From positions 1 to 50,095 of the forward strand of contig CALGUV010000038.1 in the NCBI GenBank assembly GCA_937920245.1: 50,095 bases of DNA, given 5' to 3'. The stretch is from an uncultured Microbacteriaceae bacterium (GTDB lineage Bacteria > Actinomycetota > Actinomycetes > Actinomycetales > Microbacteriaceae). The notes below the pieces were generated by a model, which worked only from the letters and a program-made list of their open reading frames with translations, made no database searches and was not told the DNA's origin. Below are positions 25,908 to 32,966 of the stretch, piece by piece. A program made the translations under genes and the position numbers. Each line of letters opens with the position of its first letter. Within the stretch, counting starts at the first letter, position 1.

Positions 25908-26177
25908 ATGGCTCTAGACCCACAGGTAAAGACTCAAATCATCGAAGAGTATGCAACTAAGCCAGGCGATACCGGTTCGCCTGAAGTTCAGGTTGCAGTT
26001 ATGACCCGTCGAATCATTGACCTTACCGAGCACCTAAAAGACCACAAGCACGACCACCACTCACGTCGTGGATTGCTACTAATCGTTGGACAGCGCCGCC
26101 GTCTTCTTGGTTACTTGCAACGCGTTGACATTAACCGTTACCGCAAGCTAATTGAGAGACTAGGACTTCGTCGCTAG
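25908..26177 (+). CDS. rpsO: 30S ribosomal protein S15
   Basis: The 89-residue protein is of exact family length and has the S15 signature [51 protein letters not shown] followed by [15 protein letters not shown]15 binds 16S rRNA helix h22 early in platform assembly. The start follows CGGAAGGATCAGCA. It is closed by a strong intrinsic terminator 26 bp downstream, so pnp has an independent leader even though rpsO-pnp linkage is kept. Confidence 0.98.
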   Translation: MALDPQVKTQIIEEYATKPGDTGSPEVQVAVMTRRIIDLTEHLKDHKHDHHSRRGLLLIVGQRRRLLGYLQRVDINRYRKLIERLGLRR

Positions 26178-26203
26178 TTCGGTAAAATTTGAGATTTGAC
26201 TAA

Positions 26204-26228
26204 CCCCGGCCGAAATGCCGGGGTTTTT
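26204..26228 (+). terminator. Intrinsic terminator after rpsO
   Basis: CCCCGGC (26204-26210), loop CGAAAT and GCCGGGG (26217-26223) form a perfect 7-bp GC stem, followed by TTTTT (26224-26228). It stands 26 bp after the rpsO stop. Confidence 0.9.
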
Positions 26229-26252
26229 CATTACTAGGCTTTTTACTCTTTG

Positions 26253-26272
26253 GTTGTTAGGCTTGTAACAAC
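26253..26272 (+). promoter_or_regulatory. Inverted repeat in the pnp leader region
   Basis: GTTGTTA (26253-26259) and TAACAAC (26266-26272) are perfect 7-bp arms around GGCTTG. It could be a protein operator near the pnp promoter or the first hairpin of the leader RNA. Confidence 0.4.
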
Positions 26273-26304
26273 GAGGATTAGAAGGCGGGTCTTCGGTGGA
26301 AGTT

Positions 26305-26329
26305 TCTGGGTCCAGACCCAGAGTTTTTT
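26305..26329 (+). terminator. Terminator-like hairpin inside the pnp leader (candidate attenuator)
   Basis: TCTGGGT (26305-26311) pairs with ACCCAGA (26316-26322) around a tetraloop and is followed by G and six T (26324-26329). It has the form of an intrinsic terminator, yet lies 106 bp before the pnp start and after the true rpsO terminator. This suggests premature termination control of pnp or a short leader RNA. Confidence 0.5.
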
Positions 26330-26381
26330 ACTGACGATCGGCACTTCATCGGGCAAGGTCCGACCTCTAGCGCGCACGAAA

Positions 26382-26398
26382 CTTCACTAAAAGTGAAG
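26382..26398 (+). promoter_or_regulatory. Stem-loop close to the pnp ribosome binding site
   Basis: CTTCACT (26382-26388) and AGTGAAG (26392-26398) form a perfect 7-bp stem with a three-base loop, 36 bp before the pnp ATG. PNPase is known to regulate its own leader in other bacteria through a processed stem. The analogy here is inference. Confidence 0.4.
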
Positions 26399-26434
26399 CG
26401 GGCTTTGCGCTGCGCAGATACATAAGGAGGGGCC

Positions 26435-28639
26435 ATGGAAGGCCCAGAGATTAAATTCGCAGAAGCCGTTATTGATAACGGAAAGTACGGAAAGCGCGTT
26501 GTGCGCTTTGAAACTGGACGACTAGCCCAGCAAGCAGCTGGTGCAGCGGTTGTCTACATTGATGACGAGACCATGTTGTTCTCGGCTACCACTGCCTCAA
26601 AGGCACCGAAGGATCACTTCGATTTCTTCCCACTCACAATTGATGTTGAAGAGCGCATGTATGCCGCGGGTAAAATCCCGGGCTCATTCTTCCGTCGTGA
26701 GGGTCGCCCATCCACCGCCGCAATCTTGGCATGTCGTTTGATCGATAGGCCGCTTAGGCCTTCATTTGTTGACGGCTTGCGCAACGAAATTCAGGTTGTC
26801 GTAACAGTTATGTCGATCGAGCCGGATGAGCTTTACGATGTAGTTGCTATCAACGCAGCCTCAATGTCCACTCAGCTAGCTGGCTTGCCATTCTCTGGCC
26901 CAGTAGCCGGTGTTCGCGTGGCGCTAATTGATGGCCAGTGGGTTGCTTTCCCTAAGCACTCACAGCTTGCAAACGCTGTGTTCAACATGGTTGTTGCCGG
27001 TCGAGTTATTGACGGCGACGATGTTGCGATCATGATGGTTGAAGCAGAAGCTACTGAAAACAGCTGGGATCTAATTGCCGGTGGCGCTGTTGCGCCGAGC
27101 GAAGAAATCGTGTCTCAGGGACTTGAAGCTGCAAAGCCATTTATCAAGGAACTAGTTAGAGCACAGAACGATGTCGCCAAGCAGGCTGCAAAGCCAACCG
27201 CTGACTACCCAGTGTTCTTGCCATACACCGACGAGGTATTAGCAGCAGTTGAAAAGGCTGCCGGAGCCGAGGTCGCCAAGGTTTACCAGATTGCCGATAA
27301 GCAAGAGCGTCAGGATGCTGACGATTCACTCAAGGCCAGCGTCAAGGAAGCACTAGCTGCAAAGCTAAGTGAAGAAGACATGTCCCAGTTCTCAGCCGCG
27401 TATAAGGCAGTTGCCAAGAAGGCAATGCGCACCAGGGTTCTAAAAGAGGGAATCCGAATCGACGGTCGTGGTCTAAGCGACATCCGTCTAATCGACTCCG
27501 AAGTTGGAGTAATACCTAGGACCCATGGTTCAGCAATTTTCCAGCGCGGCGAGACTCAAATCTTGGGTGTCACGACGTTGAACATGTTGAAGATGGAGCA
27601 GCAGCTTGATGCTCTAACTCCAGAGAAGTCAAAGCGCTACATGCACCACTACAACTTCCCACCATATTCAACCGGTGAGACTGGTCGTGTTGGTACGCCT
27701 AAGCGTCGCGAAATTGGTCACGGTGCCTTGGCAGAACGGGCTCTAATGCCAGTTCTACCGGCACGTGATGAGTTCCCGTATGCAATTCGTCAGGTTTCAG
27801 AGGCTCTTAGCTCGAACGGATCAACCTCAATGGGTTCTGTTTGTGCATCGACTCTCGCACTTCTAAACGCCGGTGTGCCATTGCGCGCTCCAGTTGCTGG
27901 AATCGCGATGGGTTTGATCACGGACACCGTTGATGGCAAGACCCAGTACGCGGCACTAACTGACATCCTCGGCGCTGAAGACGCACTGGGCGACATGGAC
28001 TTCAAGGTCGCCGGTACCCGCAACTTCATTACGGCGATTCAGTTGGACACAAAGTTGGATGGAATTCCATCCGCAGAGCTAGCCAAGGCGCTTACGCAGG
28101 CCAAGGAAGCTCGCTTGTTCATCTTGGATGTCATGGCGGAAGCTATCGACGAGCCAGATGAGCTTTCCAAGTACTCACCTCGCGTTATTGCAGTCAAGAT
28201 TCCAATTGACAAGATCGGTGAAGTTATCGGGCCAAAGGGCAAGATGATTAACCAGATTCAGGAAGACACTGGCGCTGACATCTCCATCGAAGACGACGGA
28301 ACCGTCTACATCGGTGCAGTTGACGGACCAAGCGCTGATGCGGCCAAGGCTGCCATCAACGCGATTGCTAACCCTCACGTGCCAGAAATTGGTGAGCGTT
28401 TCCTAGGAACCGTCGTGAAGCTAGCAACATTCGGTGCATTTGTATCGCTAATGCCAGGCAGGGACGGGCTATTGCACGTATCCGAGCTGAAGAAGCTTTC
28501 GGCTGGCAAGCGCGTTGAAAATGTCGAGGATGTCCTGACCGTCGGTCAAAAAGTCTTGGTTGAAATCACCAAGGTTGATGACCGAGGCAAGTTGTCACTC
28601 GCACCTGTTGTTGAGGATGACGCAGCGAGCGAAGAGTAA
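26435..28639 (+). CDS. pnp: Polyribonucleotide nucleotidyltransferase (PNPase)
   Basis: This 734-residue 3'-5' phosphorolytic exoribonuclease belongs to the RNA decay machinery. Two RNase PH domains are visible, the first with [29 protein letters not shown] and [25 protein letters not shown], the second with [37 protein letters not shown] and [29 protein letters not shown]. The KH domain ([29 protein letters not shown]) and the S1 domain ([30 protein letters not shown]) close the protein. The start is ATG at 26435 after AAGGAGGGGCC. The gene has a structured leader of about 200 nt. Confidence 0.97.
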   Translation: MEGPEIKFAEAVIDNGKYGKRVVRFETGRLAQQAAGAAVVYIDDETMLFSATTASKAPKDHFDFFPLTIDVEERMYAAGKIPGSFFRREGRPSTAAILACRLIDRPLRPSFVDGLRNEIQVVVTVMSIEPDELYDVVAINAASMSTQLAGLPFSGPVAGVRVALIDGQWVAFPKHSQLANAVFNMVVAGRVIDGDDVAIMMVEAEATENSWDLIAGGAVAPSEEIVSQGLEAAKPFIKELVRAQNDVAKQAAKPTADYPVFLPYTDEVLAAVEKAAGAEVAKVYQIADKQERQDADDSLKASVKEALAAKLSEEDMSQFSAAYKAVAKKAMRTRVLKEGIRIDGRGLSDIRLIDSEVGVIPRTHGSAIFQRGETQILGVTTLNMLKMEQQLDALTPEKSKRYMHHYNFPPYSTGETGRVGTPKRREIGHGALAERALMPVLPARDEFPYAIRQVSEALSSNGSTSMGSVCASTLALLNAGVPLRAPVAGIAMGLITDTVDGKTQYAALTDILGAEDALGDMDFKVAGTRNFITAIQLDTKLDGIPSAELAKALTQAKEARLFILDVMAEAIDEPDELSKYSPRVIAVKIPIDKIGEVIGPKGKMINQIQEDTGADISIEDDGTVYIGAVDGPSADAAKAAINAIANPHVPEIGERFLGTVVKLATFGAFVSLMPGRDGLLHVSELKKLSAGKRVENVEDVLTVGQKVLVEITKVDDRGKLSLAPVVEDDAASEE

Positions 28640-28642
28640 TAG

Positions 28643-29956
28643 TTGAAGCTAGGTCTTTTAGACTCAAGCGATTTCACCGCTGAGGCATCACGGATTTGCA
28701 GGACCGTGCTGCCCAGCGGTGTTCGCATTTTAAGCGAGGAAATCCCCGGGGCTCCGTCTGTCGCGATAGCGGCTTCGGTAGCGGTCGGGTCAAGGGATGA
28801 ACTACCCGGGACATTTGGTTCTACGCATTTTCTTGAGCACTTGTTGTTCAAGGGAACTGACCGAAGAAATGCTAAAGACATTTCCGTGGCATTCGATTCG
28901 GTTGGCGGATCCTCGAACGCCGCAACTGCCAAGGAATACACCAGCTACTACGCACGGGTGATGAATTCGGCTTTGCCACTGGCGCTAGATGTAATCCTTG
29001 ACATGTTCACTTCTGCAAAAATTGGTCAGCACGATTTCGATGTTGAGCGCACGGTGATTCTCGAGGAGCTCGCCATGGGTGAGGATGATCCCGAAGACCT
29101 AGCTCATGAGGCCTTGGCAAGCGCACTGTTGCCCGATCATGAACTTGGTAGGCCAATTGGTGGCACTAAGGAAACAATCCTTGCTGTGACTCGTGAGCAG
29201 GTTATGGAGCATTACCGCCAGCACTATATTCCGCAGAACCTTGTGGTAACAGCTGCCGGGGGAGTCTCACACGAAGCTCTAGTCGAGCTGGTTCAGCAAG
29301 AGCTTGCAAAAGTCGGCTGGTTAGATGCCGAGGCAAATCCAAATGAGCGCCGTTCTCAAATGGCTTTTGAGATGCCTAAAACTATTCCATTCACCAACTT
29401 GGATCATGATTTTTCGCAGGCGAATCTTCTTCTTGGATACCAGAGCATCAAGGGCATGGACAAGGACAGGTATGCGCTTGGTTTGATGAGCAGCATCCTG
29501 GGTGGCGGAATGTCCTCAAGGCTTTATCAAGAAATCAGAGAAGAACGCGGTTTGGCATATTCGACCTACTCTTACCAGCAGGGCTATGCCGATGCCGGTT
29601 ACTTTGGGCTCTACGCAGGAACCAGTCCTGAAAACGCCACTTTAGTGACTCAGCTAATGAAATCCGGGCTCGATTCAATCGCAGAGCACGGGGTTTCCCG
29701 CGAAGAATTTGATTTGGCTCTCGGTTCACTGACTGGCGGGTTAGCGCTTCGCTACGAAAGCTCGCTGGCAAGAATGAACCGGCTATTGTCTGCCGAAATC
29801 GGCAGCGGAGAGTTTTTGTCTACCGAACAAATACTGCAGCGCTTCCAGCAGGTTGACATTTCGGAGATACAAACCGTCGCTGCTCGAATCGCTGCAAATA
29901 GTTCCGCTCTAGTTGCCGTTGGGCCTAACTTAGAAGTACTCAAACAATTAGCTTGA
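28643..29956 (+). CDS. M16 family zinc peptidase (processing-protease-like)
   Basis: This 437-residue protein has the inverted zinc motif of M16 peptidases, HFLEH within STHFLEHLLFKGTDRR (about residues 55-70). The downstream glutamate region ERTVILEELAMGEDDPEDLAHEAL supplies the third ligand. The C-terminal non-catalytic M16 repeat contains GGGMSSRLYQEIREERGLAYSTYSYQQGYADAGYFGLYAGT. Its position directly after pnp is conserved in Actinobacteria. Substrate is not known. The start is TTG at 28643, 3 bp after the pnp stop; LGLLDSSDFTAEAS precedes the usual family start, so a later start is possible. Confidence 0.92.
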   Translation: MKLGLLDSSDFTAEASRICRTVLPSGVRILSEEIPGAPSVAIAASVAVGSRDELPGTFGSTHFLEHLLFKGTDRRNAKDISVAFDSVGGSSNAATAKEYTSYYARVMNSALPLALDVILDMFTSAKIGQHDFDVERTVILEELAMGEDDPEDLAHEALASALLPDHELGRPIGGTKETILAVTREQVMEHYRQHYIPQNLVVTAAGGVSHEALVELVQQELAKVGWLDAEANPNERRSQMAFEMPKTIPFTNLDHDFSQANLLLGYQSIKGMDKDRYALGLMSSILGGGMSSRLYQEIREERGLAYSTYSYQQGYADAGYFGLYAGTSPENATLVTQLMKSGLDSIAEHGVSREEFDLALGSLTGGLALRYESSLARMNRLLSAEIGSGEFLSTEQILQRFQQVDISEIQTVAARIAANSSALVAVGPNLEVLKQLA

Positions 29957-29969
29957 TAGGTTTTCTAAC

Positions 29970-30695
29970 ATGATTCATGTTTCAGTACTCGGAGCCACAG
30001 GTCGCATGGGAGCTCTTGCCAAGCAAGTAATCGATGCAGACAGCAATCTAAAGCTGCATTCCGCTCTGGATTCCTCGTCACCCAAGGAGCAGATGCTTGG
30101 TGCCGACGTTGTGCTTGATTTTACAAACCCGGCAGTTTCTGAATCACTGGTCCTGTTCGCAATTGAGAGTGGCCTAAAGACCGTGGTTGGAACATCTGGC
30201 TGGAGTCAGCAGAAGCTGGCAGTTTTAGAAAAGGCCCTTACAGCAAACCCCGAGTCGGCCGTTGTAGTGGTGCCGAACTTCTCGGTTGGTTCGATGCTTG
30301 CTCAGCGCTTCGCTGCGATGTCGGCCAAGTACTTTGACTCGATAGAGATTCTCGAAGCTCACCACGAGCAAAAAGTTGATTCGCCTTCCGGCACTGCAAT
30401 CCGAACTGCTGAGTTGATTGCCGAGGCTAGAAAAGACTTGCCTCAGCATCTAATTCCCGGGGTTGGACAACCTGGGAGAGGAGAAGTTCACGCGGGAGTA
30501 GTTATTCACTCGCTACGTCAGAAAGGTATTTCTGCTAAGCAGGACACAATTTTTGGTGCCGAGGGCGAGCAGCTTGTTATTTCACACGATGTTTCTTCTC
30601 CACGGGCCTACTCTCTTGGGATCCTTCGATCAATTGAGTTCGCGCATACCGCAACTGGCTTGACTGTCGGCCTGGAAAACGTTCTGGGAAAATGA
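29970..30695 (+). CDS. dapB: 4-hydroxy-tetrahydrodipicolinate reductase
   Basis: This 241-residue NAD(P)H enzyme of lysine and diaminopimelate synthesis has the Rossmann motif VLGATGRMGALAKQV at the N-terminus. The catalytic/substrate loop is EILEAHHEQKVDSPSGTAIRTAELI. VVGTSGWSQQKL and VVVPNFSVGSMLAQRFAAM are also characteristic. It starts 13 bp after the M16 peptidase and overlaps the following small gene by four bases (ATGA). Its pathway partner dapA lies at 42000, on the far side of the accessory island. Confidence 0.96.
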   Translation: MIHVSVLGATGRMGALAKQVIDADSNLKLHSALDSSSPKEQMLGADVVLDFTNPAVSESLVLFAIESGLKTVVGTSGWSQQKLAVLEKALTANPESAVVVVPNFSVGSMLAQRFAAMSAKYFDSIEILEAHHEQKVDSPSGTAIRTAELIAEARKDLPQHLIPGVGQPGRGEVHAGVVIHSLRQKGISAKQDTIFGAEGEQLVISHDVSSPRAYSLGILRSIEFAHTATGLTVGLENVLGK

Positions 30696-31144
30696 TCACT
30701 AAAATTTGGGTCGGCTTAATGCTGGCCCTGACTCTTTTCTATGTTTTGACCTTGCTCGGTAGGGGCATCATCTTGCTCCAGGAGTCAAGCCTCATTGCTA
30801 TTGCCATGGGCTTAGCGATTCTTGTGTTGCCACTGGTAGCGCTCTGGGCGCTATTCGCTGAGCTGCAATTTGGTCTAAAGGCCCAACGGCTCTCAAGGCG
30901 GTTAATTGCGCTGGATATCCCGGGGTTAGATCTTGATCTACGTGCAAGCGGGAGGGCCACCAAGGATTCGGCTAATAAAGAGCTGGAGCGAATTCAAGAT
31001 GCAGTTACTAAGGATCCAAAAAGCTGGAGCCTTTGGTTTCAACTAGGTGAGGCTCATGACGCTGCCGGAGAGCGTAAGAATGCCCGAGCTGCGATCAGGA
31101 AAGCTATCCAGCTAGCGAATAATCCCGACTCTGCGGATCAATAG
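30692..31144 (+). CDS. Membrane protein with two helices and a TPR-like tail, unknown function
   Basis: This 150-residue protein has two N-terminal hydrophobic helices (IWVGLMLALTLFYVLTLLGRGIILL and SSLIAIAMGLAILVLPLVALWALFAEL). A cytoplasmic helical region follows, with DPKSWSLWFQLGEAHDAAGERKNARAAIRKAIQLANN, which has the spacing of one tetratricopeptide repeat. It is translationally coupled to dapB (ATGA overlap). Its 3' end overlaps the convergent DUF4395 gene by 33 bp. Similar genes occur after dapB in Microbacteriaceae, but no function can be assigned. Confidence 0.75.
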   Translation: MITKIWVGLMLALTLFYVLTLLGRGIILLQESSLIAIAMGLAILVLPLVALWALFAELQFGLKAQRLSRRLIALDIPGLDLDLRASGRATKDSANKELERIQDAVTKDPKSWSLWFQLGEAHDAAGERKNARAAIRKAIQLANNPDSADQ

Positions 31145-31549
31145 ATAGAGCTGGCACCCTAGGCACAGTCCAAAAAAAGCATTCAGAAAAGCCGCAATAA
31201 AAATAAATGCTGCTGAAACAGTTATTAGCGGCGCGCTAAAGATGCCGCCAATAATTCCAAGAAGCGCAAACGCTAGTCCGACTTGCTGGGCAAATTTCAG
31301 TGGCCTTGGGTCCTCTAGTTCTTTGGGGGCAGCCAAGTTAGGCCGAATAAATTTTGCGAATGACCAACCATATGGATGGGTACTTGGGGAAACTAGCGAC
31401 CAGATGAAAAGCACTCCCAACGCCACAACTATTGCGTAGGCAAGCGATTGGTTGGAAAGACTTAGGTAAAAAGCTATTAGGGATAACACCGAGGTGATAG
31501 CGGCGCCAAATCTCGGTCCTCGTGGGTCTACGTGATTGTTGGTGGTCAT
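31112..31549 (-). CDS. DUF4395 family membrane protein (thioredoxin partner)
   Basis: This 145-residue membrane protein matches DUF4395: VDPRGPRFGAAITSVLSLIAFYLSL at the start, a central SPSTHPYGWSFAKFIRPNLAAPKELEDPRPLKFAQQVGLAFAL, and a last helix with AAFLNAFFGLCLGCQLYLLIRR carrying a CLGC pair. It overlaps the thioredoxin-like gene upstream by four bases (31546-31549) and is translated with it. The CxxC at the end of a membrane helix next to a thioredoxin suggests thiol/disulfide exchange across the membrane. The redox role is inference. Confidence 0.85.
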   Translation of the reverse strand: MTTNNHVDPRGPRFGAAITSVLSLIAFYLSLSNQSLAYAIVVALGVLFIWSLVSPSTHPYGWSFAKFIRPNLAAPKELEDPRPLKFAQQVGLAFALLGIIGGIFSAPLITVSAAFIFIAAFLNAFFGLCLGCQLYLLIRRVGIIR

Positions 31550-31986
31550 TTCACTCCTAGTTTTTCTAATTCGGTTTCGATGGTTTTTGGTTTTGGTGTC
31601 CCGCCAATCCGGAAGCGAATCTCGCCAGCCGGATTTAGGACGAACACTGTTGGAGTCTGGCTTATGTTGAAGTGTGCAGCCAGGTTTATCCTGTGGGTGA
31701 TGTCGACTTCAATAAATAAAAGCCCACCCTTTCGGTACTCGAGTTTTGCAAGCGATCTTCTAACCGCTGGGCATTGGCCACAGTATTCTGTGGAAAACAA
31801 AACGACCGTTGCTTCTTTACCGAACTCGGATATTTCTTCGCCGTCCTTGAGGATCTTGAGCTTTTCAAGCTTTATGCATTGAGCTCCTGAGACGCTGTGT
31901 CCGCGACCTCGAAAAAAGCGGTAGACAAGTCCAGCAAGTGTTGCCACAACGATTAGGGCGATTGAAAGGGCGATTGTTGAATCCAC
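31546..31986 (-). CDS. Membrane-anchored thioredoxin-like protein
   Basis: The 146-residue product has one N-terminal helix (TIALSIALIVVATLAGLVYRFF). A thioredoxin domain follows with STEYCGQCPAVRRSLAKLEY (redox CGQC, C69 and C72), VDITHRINLAAHFNISQTPTVFVLNPAGEI (cis-proline TPT) and a short C-terminal helix. A further Cys sits at residue 37. It should face the outside of the membrane and take part in disulfide exchange or reduction with the coupled DUF4395 protein. The start is GTG at 31984-31986. The gene is divergent from thyX. Confidence 0.88.
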   Translation of the reverse strand: MDSTIALSIALIVVATLAGLVYRFFRGRGHSVSGAQCIKLEKLKILKDGEEISEFGKEATVVLFSTEYCGQCPAVRRSLAKLEYRKGGLLFIEVDITHRINLAAHFNISQTPTVFVLNPAGEIRFRIGGTPKPKTIETELEKLGVK

Positions 31987-32054
31987 CTACCAAAGCGTAG
32001 GTGACTCAAAGACAAAAATACGGAGTGTTGCGCTTTTTTACTTTTGGGCTGGCT

Positions 32055-32060
32055 TAGGGT
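32055..32060 (+). promoter_or_regulatory. -10 box TAGGGT of a leaderless thyX promoter
   Basis: TAGGGT ends 6 nt before the thyX ATG at 32067 and no Shine-Dalgarno is present. Transcription would begin at or beside the start codon. Confidence 0.5.
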
Positions 32061-32066
32061 TATCAG

Positions 32067-32795
32067 ATGACCGAAATTCAATTCCGCAGCGACGTGACCG
32101 TTGAGCTTGTCAGATCAAGCGCTCAAGATGCCGACGTGCTGTTTGCTGCCCGGGTTTCGACTCAAGGAGAGCAGACTCTTGAGAGCGCTATGCAATCTGG
32201 CGCCGAGGTTGAAAAGCGCGATAAGGGCCTGATCAACTACCTCATGCGAGATAGACACGGCTCTCCTTTTGAGCACAACTCAATGACTTTTTATGTTCAG
32301 GCTCCTATTTTTGTTTTCCGCGAGTTCATGAGGCACCGAATCGCCAGCTATAACGAGGAATCTGGTCGCTACCGCGAACTGCAGCCGGTTTTTTACGTTC
32401 CAGGTCCCGAGCGCAAACTGGTTCAGGTTGGAAAACCCGGTGCCTATGATTTTGAGGATGGAACTGTTGAGCAGACCGCTCTAGTAGTCCAGGAGACACA
32501 GGCAATTACCCGTGCTGCCTACGAGTCCTATCAGCGCATGCTGGAGGCCGGAGTTGCTCGCGAGGTTGCGAGAATTGTGTTGCCGGTAAATATTTACTCC
32601 AGCATGTATGTGACCATGAATTCTCGGTCACTAATGAATTTTCTGTCACTTCGCACCAAGCGCGAAGGTACGCATTTTCCATCGTTTCCGCAGCGTGAAA
32701 TTGAGATGTGCGCCGAGAAGATGGAAGATTTTTGGGCAAAGCTCATGCCACTTAGCTACGAGTCGTTCAATGAGAACGGTCGAGTCGCTCCGTAG
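32067..32795 (+). CDS. thyX: FAD-dependent thymidylate synthase
   Basis: This 242-residue flavoenzyme methylates dUMP using methylene-tetrahydrofolate and NADPH. The ThyX signature RHRx7S is present as RHRIASYNEES (R89, H90, R91, S99). FEHNSMTFYVQAPIFVFREFMRH precedes it and PVNIYSSMYVTMNSRSLMNFLSLR follows, both typical of the nucleotide and FAD sites. In related genomes thyX is normally followed closely by dapA. Here a roughly 9-kb accessory segment separates the two. Confidence 0.97.
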   Translation: MTEIQFRSDVTVELVRSSAQDADVLFAARVSTQGEQTLESAMQSGAEVEKRDKGLINYLMRDRHGSPFEHNSMTFYVQAPIFVFREFMRHRIASYNEESGRYRELQPVFYVPGPERKLVQVGKPGAYDFEDGTVEQTALVVQETQAITRAAYESYQRMLEAGVAREVARIVLPVNIYSSMYVTMNSRSLMNFLSLRTKREGTHFPSFPQREIEMCAEKMEDFWAKLMPLSYESFNENGRVAP

Positions 32796-32848
32796 GTCAT
32801 TCTTATGCCCTGATCTAGTCGCCTAAATTTTCTTCAGGGTCAAGTCGT

Positions 32849-32959
32849 CTAGTAACCGAGTTGAGTTGCTCTCAGCACAAGTTGCAGCAGACCGATGGCC
32901 AGTGCGCTTATCAGATCCAGTGCAACCGTTTCAATCATTGTGATGACCAAAACCAGCAT
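32849..32959 (-). CDS. Possible 36-residue single-pass membrane peptide at the left island junction
   Basis: The minus strand from ATG 32957-32959 encodes MLVLVITMIETVALDLISAL and continues ALAIGLLQLVL to a stop at 32849. It is one hydrophobic helix with a short polar end. It begins 7 bp after the monooxygenase/reductase stop, so it could be the last gene of that operon or a remnant of a gene cut when the island entered. No Shine-Dalgarno is clear. I do not recognise a family. Confidence 0.3.
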   Translation of the reverse strand: MLVLVITMIETVALDLISALAIGLLQLVLRATQLGY

Positions 32960-32966
32960 GTCAAGC

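Noticed and set aside
32796..32966. An attachment site or tRNA at the left island junction matching the right junction
   Set aside because: No tRNA fold and no direct repeat of useful length shared with 41733-41999 could be found by eye.
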